64,000 nt of DNA from Armatimonadota bacterium (GCA_023474015.1 JAMCYN010000063.1:14662-78661); one strand, 5' to 3'. Numbered from the stretch's first letter, positions 1 to 7,660 are shown. Translations and numbers: made by a program. The notes: generated by a model from the sequence alone, not told the origin.

Positions 1-35
1 GAGCAAAATTTGTCATCCGGCGTACGGTACGGGGT

Positions 36-2009
36 CTAAATGCGTTCAAGCGGCACGATCCCCAGCGCGTCAAGGCAGTTCGCCATCGCCTGGCGGAACG
101 TATCGACCAGCGCAAGGCGATAGGTGCGGAGCACCGGGTCCTCGATCTTGATGAAAGGCACCTGCTTCTCGGCGTCAGGGTCGGGGTTCTCGTAGAAGTC
201 CGTGAACACCGTCGCCAACTCGAAAGCATAGTGCGCGAGCGGCGCGGGGGAGAGTTCGTGACCTGCTTTACGTATGACCGATGGCAGCTCCGCGATCTTC
301 TTGATCAGGTTCTCCTCCGGCAGAGTGATGTGTTCGGGCACCGCGGCGAGCATGTTTCGGGAATAAATTCCCGAAACACCGTTTTCCTCCGCCTTTCTCA
401 GGATGCCGCAGGCTCGGGCGTGGGCGTACTCGCAGTAGACGCCGGTGTCGCCGGTGGTGCGCATGGCCTCGTCGAAGTCGAAAATGATCATCTTGCCCGT
501 GGAGAAACGGGACATGAAGTAGCGAATCGCCGCCGCGGCTAACAAATGGGCGTTCCCTTCTATGTGGACCTTCTCGGAAAGGCGCTTGACCATCTCGTTA
601 ATGAGATCGTCCCCCTTGACCCCGACGCCTTTGCGGCCCGACATTGCCTGCATCCCCGGTCCATCCTGAGCTTGTCGAAGGGCGGTATCAACGTCGACTC
701 CTAGCTCGGCGGCGGCGGCGTTCGAGAGAACCACGACCTCATAGTCGAGATGGATCGAGTTTCTGGCCTCCTTTTTGAATCCGAGCTTCTTGAGGCATTC
801 GTAAACGATCTGCTGCGTGTAGCTCTGGCGGACGTCGATTACGTTGATGACTTTCTCCGCACGTCCGAAACAGTCCATCTCCTGCCCGTCGGGGGCGGTG
901 GTCCAGAGGTCGTCGCCGTTGGGCTGCGCGCCCCACAGCTTGTAGAGGAAATCCTGACCCAGCACGCCGAACTTCCACATCTGATACGCAATGTCCTTGC
1001 CGGTGTAGGTGACGGTGCCATTCGAGCGGATTAGGACCTTGTCCTCGCTCTTGATCCCCTCGTCGGTCTTGAATACGCCCCTGCCGAACTTGACGACCCA
1101 GCAGCCGGTGTTGGGCCCCTCGGTCTCATAGACTATCGCGCCGGCCTCTTTGAGCGACTCGAACGCCGTCTTCCAGAAGCCGCGCAGGAAGATGTCGGAC
1201 TCCCAGTTCAGGAGGTCATAATAAACATTGAGCCTGCCGACCGTCGCAAGGTGCGCTTGAACGATCCGGGTCGCGACCTCCTTGGCGAACTTGGCGACTG
1301 CGCTGTCCTGCGCCTCGACGCAGTGCAGGACCTCCGCGCGCTTGGCCTTGAGCGCCTCGTTGGTCTCATATTCTTGAGCGACGCGGGAGTATACATCCCA
1401 GCACCAGTAGTCGAAGGAGACCGAGCCGTCGTATTTTGCCCAGATGGCGGAGAGGTCGTCCGACTTGCCGTCGTAGACGGGATCGCCCACATAGAGCATC
1501 GCCACGACCACATCAGCGACCTGCACGCCGGTGTCGTCGATGTAGTTGCACGCCTCGACGTTGTAGCCCAGCTTCTCCATCACGCGAACGACCGAGTCGC
1601 CGATGATGGCGTTTCTGAGGTGGCCGATGTGCATCGCCTTGTTGGGGTTGACGTTGGTGTGCTCGATGAGGACCTTGCGGCCCCGGCCGGTATTGGTGTT
1701 TCCGAAACGGCCTTTCTCTTTGGCCACGCGGTCCATGACGGATTTCACGTACCTCGGATGGTCGATCTTGAAGTTGAGATAGCCTGGCGGCGTGACAAGC
1801 ACTTCCTTTATATATGGCAGTTTGACCTTTGCCAGCTCGGCCTTGACATCCTCCGCTATCTGCATCGGCGCGCGCTTCTGAACTTTCGCCTGCGCCAGGC
1901 AGACGGCGGTGGAGAAGTCACCGAACTCACGCTTGGGAGGGACGTTGAAGGCAACCTCCGTCGTTGCCAGAATCTTGTTTATCGCTTTTGCTATGTCGTC
2001 TTGGATCAA
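36..2009 (-). CDS. argS: Arginine--tRNA ligase
   Basis: Class I aminoacyl-tRNA synthetase that charges tRNA-Arg in the cytoplasm. The HIGH signature is seen as HIGHLRN in the N-terminal third, and the KMSKS-equivalent loop reads MSGRKG, as in the archaeal/Chloroflexota-like ArgS type. A DALR-type anticodon-binding domain closes the protein. The frame is open further upstream, but homology begins at a TTG codon (2009) preceded by AAGGAAG, giving 657 residues, normal for the family; the upstream part is non-homologous and overlaps the promoter. Two dispersed repeats lie inside the frame (353-378 and 661-682), the second right beside the KMSKS loop. Function is certain; the TTG start is likely but not proven. 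Confidence 0.95.
   Translation of the reverse strand: MIQDDIAKAINKILATTEVAFNVPPKREFGDFSTAVCLAQAKVQKRAPMQIAEDVKAELAKVKLPYIKEVLVTPPGYLNFKIDHPRYVKSVMDRVAKEKGRFGNTNTGRGRKVLIEHTNVNPNKAMHIGHLRNAIIGDSVVRVMEKLGYNVEACNYIDDTGVQVADVVVAMLYVGDPVYDGKSDDLSAIWAKYDGSVSFDYWCWDVYSRVAQEYETNEALKAKRAEVLHCVEAQDSAVAKFAKEVATRIVQAHLATVGRLNVYYDLLNWESDIFLRGFWKTAFESLKEAGAIVYETEGPNTGCWVVKFGRGVFKTDEGIKSEDKVLIRSNGTVTYTGKDIAYQMWKFGVLGQDFLYKLWGAQPNGDDLWTTAPDGQEMDCFGRAEKVINVIDVRQSYTQQIVYECLKKLGFKKEARNSIHLDYEVVVLSNAAAAELGVDVDTALRQAQDGPGMQAMSGRKGVGVKGDDLINEMVKRLSEKVHIEGNAHLLAAAAIRYFMSRFSTGKMIIFDFDEAMRTTGDTGVYCEYAHARACGILRKAEENGVSGIYSRNMLAAVPEHITLPEENLIKKIAELPSVIRKAGHELSPAPLAHYAFELATVFTDFYENPDPDAEKQVPFIKIEDPVLRTYRLALVDTFRQAMANCLDALGIVPLERI
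353..378. repeat. Palindromic repeat inside argS
   Basis: A perfect-arm palindrome (GTTTCGGGAAT, 2-nt centre, ATTCCCGAAAC) read through in frame within argS as GVSGIYSRN. The same sequence recurs at 7751-7774, 49612-49635 and 49936-49959, always outside genes. It is therefore a dispersed element that has entered a coding region without breaking it. Confidence 0.85.
661..682. repeat. Dispersed CTTCGACAAGCTCAGGATG repeat inside argS
   Basis: The core is translated in argS as LRQAQDG. The same core recurs at 32121-32145 and 50345-50364. It belongs to a short repeat type seen in many unrelated bacteria. Here it lies between the LGVD segment and the MSGRKG loop of the synthetase. Confidence 0.8.
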
Positions 2010-2052
2010 TTCTAACGGGCTTCCTTTTCGAGGTTTAGGCGGTGCGCTTTTT

Positions 2053-2061
2053 ATTATAGCA
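2053..2061 (-). promoter_or_regulatory. Extended -10 promoter of argS
   Basis: On the minus strand the site reads TGCTATAAT, a perfect extended -10. The expected start of transcription is about 35 nt upstream of the argS TTG codon. No good -35 hexamer is visible, as is common for extended -10 promoters. Confidence 0.55.
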
Positions 2062-2109
2062 GATTGGGACGCAGGGGACAGGCGGCAGACACGACACCGA
2101 GGCCAATTG

Positions 2110-2118
2110 TGGTAGAAT
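2110..2118 (+). promoter_or_regulatory. Extended -10, probable leaderless start of the PIN gene
   Basis: TGGTAGAAT ends 6 nt before the ATG at 2125, so transcription would start at or next to the A of the start codon. No Shine-Dalgarno sequence precedes this ATG. Both facts fit a leaderless mRNA. Confidence 0.45.
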
Positions 2119-2124
2119 AAACTT

Positions 2125-2595
2125 ATGAAGATGCGGCTGTTCATCGATACCTCCGTCATCGGAGGTTGCCACGACGCGGAGTTCGACGTCGTTTCGCGTC
2201 TGCTTTTTGCCGAGTTCAAGTCCGGCAAGGCTGTCGCGGTTGTGAGTTCCATGACATTGGAAGAGTTGGAGATGGCGCCGGAGAATGTCAAGCAGGTCCT
2301 TGCTGAACTGCCAGAGAGCGCGTTGGAATATATCGACCTTGACGAAGATGCAGTGCAACTGGCGGACGATTACATCGCTGACGGAGTAGTTGGGCAAGGT
2401 TCGCTCATCGACGCTCAGCAGGTAGCAGTAGCATCGCTAAACAAGGTGGACGTGATAGTCAGTTGGAACTTCAAGCATATCGTGAACCTCAATCGCATCA
2501 GATTGTTTGCAGCGACCAACTTAAGACACGGATTGTTGACTCCCGAGATTCGCAGTCCGAGGGAGGTGCTCGCGGATCATGAAGAAGACATTTGA
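2125..2595 (+). CDS. PIN-domain protein, probable toxin
   Basis: 156 residues. The N-terminus MRLFIDTSVIGG carries the first PIN acidic residue after a beta-strand; further acidic positions are LEELE (about 48-52), LIDAQQ (about 97-102) and a late SWNFKH motif typical of PIN-like nucleases. These RNases usually act as type II toxins that cleave RNA with Mg2+. A 50-residue basic/acidic ORF overlaps its 3' end and is the likely antitoxin, so this would be a toxin-first module. The gene has no ribosome binding site, and a -10 sits 6 nt upstream. The PIN assignment is good; toxin activity is inferred from context. Confidence 0.75.
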   Translation: MKMRLFIDTSVIGGCHDAEFDVVSRLLFAEFKSGKAVAVVSSMTLEELEMAPENVKQVLAELPESALEYIDLDEDAVQLADDYIADGVVGQGSLIDAQQVAVASLNKVDVIVSWNFKHIVNLNRIRLFAATNLRHGLLTPEIRSPREVLADHEEDI

Positions 2596-2731
2596 CGCAG
2601 TTGCCATGATGAGAGAAGCACGGAAAAGGCTGGCCGACGAGTGGCAAGGAAAACCACGGCAAGAAGAGATTGAGTCCCTTCGTCGGAAATACGCAGACGT
2701 GACCAAGAAGCGGAAACGCATCTCACGCTAG
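2579..2731 (+). CDS. Small 50-residue protein, candidate antitoxin
   Basis: ATG at 2579 lies inside the last 17 bases of the PIN gene, which implies translational coupling. The product is 50 residues, strongly charged (MREARKRLADEW in the first half, VTKKRKR near the end) and predicted to be mostly helical, with no recognisable DNA-binding fold. Position and size fit an antitoxin that wraps the PIN protein; no family is recognised. A weak AAGGGG-type site further on belongs to the next gene. Confidence 0.55.
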   Translation: MKKTFDAVAMMREARKRLADEWQGKPRQEEIESLRRKYADVTKKRKRISR

Positions 2732-2764
2732 GATGGACGTGTAGTTTGCAAGGGGAGTTGATTG

Positions 2765-4564
2765 ATGTTTAGTCCAGGAAGACTCCGGGTGGGCATGGCG
2801 GTTGCCTTCTTGTTGATTGCCGCAAGTTCCGCCTGGGCGGGTTTTAGACCAAGAGTGGGGTCCGATGCGGGGACCGTGACGATAAACGGCGGGGTCGCCG
2901 TGCGCTTCGCTAAGAGCAACGGGGCGCTGGGAGTTGCCGATCGTGCTAGGATCACCGCCGAGAGGCTGAAGCAGCTTGTCGCCGAGGGAGTCGATCCAAG
3001 GGCGATATTCGTTAAGGCGTCGAAACGGCAGGCGCGGATTTACGCGGGCGAGAGGCTGATCTGTATGGCGACCAAGCTGGACGCCAGGGCGAGCAGGACG
3101 ACAGCCGCCGGGCTGGCGGGTGTGTGGGCGTCCCGGATGAGGTCGCTGCTGCTGATGCCGGCGGTCACCCTGAGCGATCGGGACATACTCGTACCGCTTG
3201 GTGAGAGCCGCAAGGTGACAATCGGCGGGGCCGCGACTGGAGCTATATATGCGAAGGCGGCGGACGCCGAAGTTGCCGCGGTCGCGGCCGACGATGCCGG
3301 CCGCAGCCTGCAAGTGGTCGGCCAGAAGCTCGGCTCCACCCAGATCGATATCAGCGTGGAGGACGAGCACATATCGCTCAACGTGATCGTCAAGAAGTAC
3401 GCCGGGCGCGTGGCCGACGTTTCCTACGCTCAAGTGACCGGAAACCCCTGCCCCACCTCGACGATGTGCTATGCGGCCAGGGAAGCCGCTAAACGGAGCC
3501 TGGCGCCGGAGCCGGGAGCGAGGTTCGAGATGGGATCGGTCAAATGCGAGGGCGGCGCTCTTGGGCCGAACCAGTCCCGTCGGATGAACGTGGAGGTCAG
3601 ATTCAGCGGCGGAAGCTACATACCGCTGACAATGCAGTCCGTCGTGGAGGTCAACAACGTCCAACTGCCGCGCGACGAGGTCGGGCAGCTTTTCTACAGC
3701 AACAACCCCGAGCGGCTGACGAAGTATCAGACCCTTTTCGCCGGTAAGCTGGAGATGGATAAGTCCACCAGGGTCCTGTTCCACCACCAGAACGCGATGG
3801 GAAAGCGCGCGCATTTCATAGTCGATGTGGTCAACCCGGGCTTGACGCCCGCGACGTTCCGCGTGTTCCGGGCGGTCTCGAACCCGATGGTGGACACGGT
3901 GCTTGTGGGCTATATGGCCAGCTCAAGCTTCCTCAAGGATGTTACCAATGATGTGAGTGTGATCGAGAACGTGCCGGGGCAGTCGAGGCTGGTGCTCGTA
4001 TCGGACATGCTCGGGAATCAGGAGACGACAAGCGGAATATTGCAGTTGCGGCAGATGAGCGGCGAGCCGGCATACGTGAGGGTGGCCTCGCTTTCGCCGG
4101 GGCAGGATGTGGTGGCCCGTGGCGATATCGCGGCCGCGCCGAACCCGCTGATCCTGTCGCTGTCGGATCACATCTATCCGTCACCGGCGAAGAGTCTTAC
4201 GGCGGGCTACACGGTCGGCGGGAAGTGGGCGTTTATTCCGATAGGCAAGCACGCGCTCAATGATGAGACCGCTCAGAAGAAACTCTACGGCAACTACGGC
4301 GTGACATACAAGATAAATGTCCGGGTGGACAACCCGACGAGCGAAACGAAAAAAGTAAGAATCCTGTTTGAGCCGAGTGCAGGACTCGCATCCGGGGTAT
4401 TTATCATTGACGGCGCCTTTGTTTCGACAAAGTACGCGCAGCCTCCTTCGGAAGTGACGCTGGCTTCGTACAGCCTAAAGCCGGGGGAGACAAGAAACGT
4501 CGCAATAACGACGGTGCCGGTGGCGGGGTCGAATTATCCGGCGACACTGGTAGTGAGATCATAG
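2765..4564 (+). CDS. Secreted protein with secretin-N/Big2-like domain, function unknown
   Basis: 599 residues from an ATG spaced 8 nt after AAGGGGAG. A clear Sec signal peptide covers residues 1-25 (hydrophobic AVAFLLIAASS, then AWA-G). Around residues 135-215 lies a beta-rich segment (LVPLGESRKVTI ... VVGQKLGSTQIDI) resembling the pilus-assembly N domain (CpaC type) or Big2 folds. The remaining 380 residues look like beta-sandwich modules with no catalytic motif I recognise. Neighbours are a secreted GHL10 enzyme downstream and the toxin pair upstream. Likely exported to the envelope or outside; its role is unknown. Confidence 0.7.
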   Translation: MFSPGRLRVGMAVAFLLIAASSAWAGFRPRVGSDAGTVTINGGVAVRFAKSNGALGVADRARITAERLKQLVAEGVDPRAIFVKASKRQARIYAGERLICMATKLDARASRTTAAGLAGVWASRMRSLLLMPAVTLSDRDILVPLGESRKVTIGGAATGAIYAKAADAEVAAVAADDAGRSLQVVGQKLGSTQIDISVEDEHISLNVIVKKYAGRVADVSYAQVTGNPCPTSTMCYAAREAAKRSLAPEPGARFEMGSVKCEGGALGPNQSRRMNVEVRFSGGSYIPLTMQSVVEVNNVQLPRDEVGQLFYSNNPERLTKYQTLFAGKLEMDKSTRVLFHHQNAMGKRAHFIVDVVNPGLTPATFRVFRAVSNPMVDTVLVGYMASSSFLKDVTNDVSVIENVPGQSRLVLVSDMLGNQETTSGILQLRQMSGEPAYVRVASLSPGQDVVARGDIAAAPNPLILSLSDHIYPSPAKSLTAGYTVGGKWAFIPIGKHALNDETAQKKLYGNYGVTYKINVRVDNPTSETKKVRILFEPSAGLASGVFIIDGAFVSTKYAQPPSEVTLASYSLKPGETRNVAITTVPVAGSNYPATLVVRS

Positions 4565-4570
4565 AAGCAG

Positions 4571-4650
4571 TGAAGAATGCAGATTGCAGAATGCAGAATG
4601 GGGGAGGGGTTTCGCTCTATTCTGCATTCTTCATTCATCATTCTGCATTC
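4571..4650. repeat. Heptad inverted repeat (GCAGAAT type)
   Basis: Left arm of GCAGATT/GCAGAAT heptads and right arm of CATTCTG/CATTCTT heptads flank a purine-rich centre. The element begins 7 nt after the stop codon of the preceding gene. Related copies are at 10843-10931 and 43707-43792. The longest reading frame of the next gene would start inside it. Confidence 0.8.
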
Positions 4651-4663
4651 GTTTGGGTTTGCA

Positions 4664-6295
4664 TTGCGTGGATTATTGTGTGTAGGAATCGTGCTGATGT
4701 TTGTTTCTTCTGGCGCCGCTGCTAACTCCAAAAACAACCTCGTATGCAAAGAAAAGGGACTCCAGGGCAGGCTCGTGTGGTTCGATGCCGAGGCCAATAT
4801 GTGGCAGCTCTCGACCAGGCGAGGCGTAGCGGATATGGTGGCGAAGTGCAAGGCGGCCAATATCAACACGATCATCGTGGACGTGAAGCCGCTGTCGGGA
4901 TTGGTCCTATATAAGAGCGAGTTCGCGCCGAGGCTCACCATCTTCGAGGGGAAGCAGTATCCCCGCAACTACGATCTGCTGCAAGTGGTCCTGGAGGAAG
5001 GACACAAGGCGGGGATTGCGGTGCATGCGGCCATTAATGTTTTCTCCGAAGGCTCCCAAGAGTTGGCCGGCGGCCCGGCGTTCAAGCATCCGGATTGGCA
5101 GTGCGTGCATTATGATGTAGATCGGTTTCTGAGCACAGACGATGGGACCAACATGAAACTGACGTGCACCGACGGCCCCTACGGCGGCGATCAGGTCTGC
5201 ATCTATGGCAAGGGCGCCAGGCCTTCCAAGAATCTGCCGGAAAACACCACTTACGTCAGAATCACGCGCGAGGGTGACCCGATCCAGTACGGCACGGCAG
5301 CGGGAAAGCCGAAGATATCGACCCCCGAGGGTGGCTTCTTGCTCGTGGCGAATGGGGAGGCGGGGGCATGGCTCAAGAAGAGCGCCGAGAGCAGGACTCG
5401 ATTTCATCTGGATGGAAAAGGCGTGCTGAAGAGCGTGAGCGAGCTGGATAATGTTCACCATGCCGTATTCGTTAATCCGCTCCATCCGGACGTTAGAGCC
5501 TACGAGCTTGGCGTCGTGAAGGAGATTTGTCGAAGGTATGCGGTGGATGGGCTTGTCCTGGACAGGATGCGATACCCGAACATCTACGCAGACTTCAGCG
5601 ATATCACCCGCAAGGCGTTCGAGGGGTTCATGGGTCAGGCCGTGACGAACTGGCCTGATGATGTGTTCAAGCGGACTCCCGCGCCCGGCGATGACGTGGT
5701 CCGCGGGCCGCTGTTCAAGCAGTGGATAAAGTTCCGGGCGAAGGTGATGCGCGACTTCCTGGCGGAGGTTCGGGAGACCGTGAAGTCCGTAAAGCCGCGC
5801 GCGAAGCTGGGGATCTACGTGGGGTCGTGGTATCCGATGTATTACGATGTCGGCGTCAACTGGGGCAGCCCTAACCACTCGGCGAAGCTGGACTGGTGGC
5901 CGGACGGATATGAAGAAACCGGCTATGCGGACCTGGTGGACTATATGTGCACCGGCTGCTACTACACTCATCCCACCCGCGAGGACGCCAAGGCAAGCAA
6001 CGACGAGGAGTGGAAGAGCGTGGAGGCCGCAGCGGAGGAGTCGGTCAATGCCGTCAATGATGCCACTTTCGTCTACGGGAGCCTCTATCTGTATCAGTAT
6101 AAGGGCCGGCCTGATAAGTTCCTGGCCGCGATGAATCAATGCCTCGACAAGACCCAGGGCTGCATGCTCTTTGACCTCGTTTACCTCCGAGACTACAAGT
6201 GGTGGGACACCCTCAAGCAGGCATTCCCCGTTCCGGCGCAGGCGCCGCACGCCGTGCCGGGGCTGCTGGGGATGGCGAAGGGACGCATCAAGTAG
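4664..6295 (+). CDS. Secreted GHL10-family glycoside hydrolase-like protein
   Basis: Member of the GHL10 / YngK (DUF187-like) TIM-barrel family, putative glycan-degrading enzymes. Seen: FDAEANMWQLS then IIVDVKPLSG in the first barrel strands, VDGLVLDRMRYPN in the middle and LGIYVGSWYPMYYD further on, all typical barrel-strand motifs. Residues 1-22 from a TTG codon at 4664 form a signal peptide (RGLLCVGIVLMFVSSGAAA). An ATG at 4577 is in frame but lies in a dispersed heptad repeat, so I prefer the later start; the true start is uncertain. Substrate cannot be told. Confidence 0.75.
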   Translation: MRGLLCVGIVLMFVSSGAAANSKNNLVCKEKGLQGRLVWFDAEANMWQLSTRRGVADMVAKCKAANINTIIVDVKPLSGLVLYKSEFAPRLTIFEGKQYPRNYDLLQVVLEEGHKAGIAVHAAINVFSEGSQELAGGPAFKHPDWQCVHYDVDRFLSTDDGTNMKLTCTDGPYGGDQVCIYGKGARPSKNLPENTTYVRITREGDPIQYGTAAGKPKISTPEGGFLLVANGEAGAWLKKSAESRTRFHLDGKGVLKSVSELDNVHHAVFVNPLHPDVRAYELGVVKEICRRYAVDGLVLDRMRYPNIYADFSDITRKAFEGFMGQAVTNWPDDVFKRTPAPGDDVVRGPLFKQWIKFRAKVMRDFLAEVRETVKSVKPRAKLGIYVGSWYPMYYDVGVNWGSPNHSAKLDWWPDGYEETGYADLVDYMCTGCYYTHPTREDAKASNDEEWKSVEAAAEESVNAVNDATFVYGSLYLYQYKGRPDKFLAAMNQCLDKTQGCMLFDLVYLRDYKWWDTLKQAFPVPAQAPHAVPGLLGMAKGRIK

Positions 6296-6401
6296 GCAGC
6301 CGTTGGCACGAATTGTGCAGGTTGTACCTATGCTACGCAACTGGCAGTATGGTCACACTATACATGCAACGCCGATCTCTCGCTTACGGCTTGCGCTCGC
6401 G

Positions 6402-6430
6402 TTGACAGGCGGTGATTTCTATGCTAAAAA
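6402..6430 (+). promoter_or_regulatory. Candidate sigma70 promoter of the ZnuA-like gene
   Basis: TTGACA at 6402-6407, a 17-nt spacer, then TAAAAA at 6425-6430. The transcript would start about 30 nt before the ATG at 6466, which has a good GGAGGTG site. The -10 is a weak match. Confidence 0.4.
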
Positions 6431-6465
6431 GAAAGTGTAGCAATCGACCTACTCGGAGGTGATTT

Positions 6466-7050
6466 ATGCGGACCAGAACAATGCTGATCTCAATGGTTGC
6501 ACTTGCGATGACGTGGCTGGCGGCCTCGGCGTCGCTCTCGGCCACATACATACATAAGTGGACCGCTTTCCCAGACGACGGCAGGATCAGGGTCGCGGCA
6601 GGCAACGTATACCTTGCCCAGATCGCGCGGGAGATAGGCGGCGACAGGGTATCCGTGATCTCGCTTACCAAGACCGATCAGGACGCGCGCAATCCGAAGC
6701 TTTATAAGAGCATGGTCAAGGCGGTCGCCGAGGCTGATGTTCTCCTCAGGGTCGATAAGAATTATGACCCGTGGATAGAGGAGCTAGTGCAGCGCGCTCG
6801 GAGCGCGCGCATTGCGCGGGAAGCGGATTGGCTTGTCGCTTGTTTTCAAGGAACCAGCCAGCTCGACACCGCCAAGGTTGAAGCGGGCAAGCTTGACCCG
6901 GCATACCGCAAGGACGTGGCGGCCAACATTCTCGCGGCATTGCTGAAGGCCGCCCCCAAAGACGAATCTTACTTCAAGAACAACTACGAGGCGCTCCGCC
7001 ACAAGATCGATTCGGCTGCCCGCCCAGGGCAGCCGTCCACAAACCGGTAA
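6466..7050 (+). CDS. Short ZnuA/TroA-like substrate-binding protein lacking metal ligands
   Basis: 194 residues with a signal peptide (ALAMTWLAASASLSA). The stretch VYLAQIAREIGGDRVSVISL and the later AVAEADVLLRVDKNYDPWIEEL match the N-terminal lobe of zinc/manganese ABC transporter binding proteins. The usual first histidine (in DPH) is replaced by TKTDQDARNP, and the whole C-terminal lobe (about 100 residues) is missing, so it cannot bind metal in the standard way. The C-terminal YRKDVAANILAALL resembles the linker region. No ABC permease or ATPase is nearby. The stop is followed by non-coding sequence, so this is not a simple frameshift. SD is GGAGGTGATTT before ATG. Confidence 0.6.
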   Translation: MRTRTMLISMVALAMTWLAASASLSATYIHKWTAFPDDGRIRVAAGNVYLAQIAREIGGDRVSVISLTKTDQDARNPKLYKSMVKAVAEADVLLRVDKNYDPWIEELVQRARSARIAREADWLVACFQGTSQLDTAKVEAGKLDPAYRKDVAANILAALLKAAPKDESYFKNNYEALRHKIDSAARPGQPSTNR

Positions 7051-7105
7051 TCCCCCCAGCATCAACACCTCTTGCTATAAGGCATAACCCTAATGTAAGC
7101 AACTA

Positions 7106-7182
7106 CCGACAATAGCAAACTCATCGAAAGGTGGGGACGCAAAGCTACCGGGACTAAGCCGGGCTGAGCGGTAAGGGGTCGA
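7106..7182 (+). promoter_or_regulatory. Cyclic di-GMP-I (GEMM) type riboswitch
   Basis: Conserved core elements appear in order: GCAAAC, a stem capped by a GAAA tetraloop (CTCATC-GAAA-GGTGGG, 6 pairs with wobbles), the invariant GGACGCAAAGC, then a second stem TACCG...CGGTA containing the tetraloop-receptor-like GGACTAAG. A short CGAC/GTCG closing stem brackets it. This is the order of the GEMM-I aptamer, which binds c-di-GMP (some variants bind cGAMP). It faces the 64-residue gene at 7397. Strong by motif; a covariance-model search would settle it. Confidence 0.75.
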
Positions 7183-7213
7183 GCAGGCTCGATCGGTCTA
7201 CCGCCCTCGGGAT

Positions 7214-7362
7214 GTCAGCCGAGCCGCCGAAGTAGGAGTTGCTGGTGATCAGGCACCGCCGGCGTTGAAAACCGTCCGGCAGAGGGGTCGTCTCTTCGAG
7301 GCCCTGGGGCGCACGGGGGTCCTTGATCACTGGCAATTTGACTTTGGTGGCTCGGCTTTTTG
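7214..7362 (+). ncRNA. Large structured leader after the riboswitch, ending in a T-run
   Basis: AGCCGAGCCGCC at 7217-7228 pairs with GGTGGCTCGGCT at 7346-7357 (12 pairs, one wobble), followed by TTTTTG. Inside, a second long stem of about 16 pairs joins AGTTGCTGGTGATCAGG (from about 7237) to CCTTGATCACTGGCAATT (7321-7338). It encloses two hairpins (GCCGG..CCGGC and GGGTC..CTTCG..CCCT). The outer 3' strand plus T-run looks like a terminator, so the fold may be the expression platform of the aptamer. I do not recognise it as a known RNA family. Confidence 0.6.
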
Positions 7363-7396
7363 TACGTTAAGCGCCTTGGAGCCAGGAGGTAGATAG

Positions 7397-7591
7397 ATGT
7401 TTATTCCTGAAGCGAAGCAGTATCTTGGACGAAATGTCTCTGTTACCTACCGAGATCGCCACGGCGATTTACACACCAAGGCGATGCGCGTGCAGGACGT
7501 GTCCTACGTGCCGATGTATGGCGGATGTCTCGTCGGCGATATCGAGGATGTTTGGCTGGATAGAATAACCAGCATTAGTGCAGTCGAATAG
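7397..7591 (+). CDS. Small 64-residue protein under riboswitch control
   Basis: ATG preceded by a strong AGGAGGT (7384-7390). The product is beta-rich with alternating charged and hydrophobic residues (NVSVTYRDRHGD, GDIEDVWLDRITSI), suggesting a small SH3- or Sm-like barrel. No family is recognised. It is the only gene between the riboswitch and a convergent gene, so it is the likely target of c-di-GMP control. No signal peptide or membrane helix. Confidence 0.6.
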   Translation: MFIPEAKQYLGRNVSVTYRDRHGDLHTKAMRVQDVSYVPMYGGCLVGDIEDVWLDRITSISAVE

Positions 7592-7660
7592 GGGGTGAGA
7601 GCACTCGCGATTGTTTCCTGCTGAAGCCGCAAACTGACAACCGAATAGCGACCTCCCGGC

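Noticed and set aside
1251..2015. Long plus-strand frame opposite argS
   Set aside because: Shadow of the argS codon pattern, with no RBS and no family resemblance.
2010..2124. T-box leader for argS
   Set aside because: The leader is only about 35 nt and shows no T-box core or specifier loop.
4571..4650. Possible CRISPR array from short tandem units
   Set aside because: Units are 7 nt, without spacers of regular length and with no cas genes nearby.
4907..6340. 477-codon minus-strand frame opposite the GHL10 gene
   Set aside because: The plus-strand protein has recognisable motifs and a signal peptide; the antisense frame has none.
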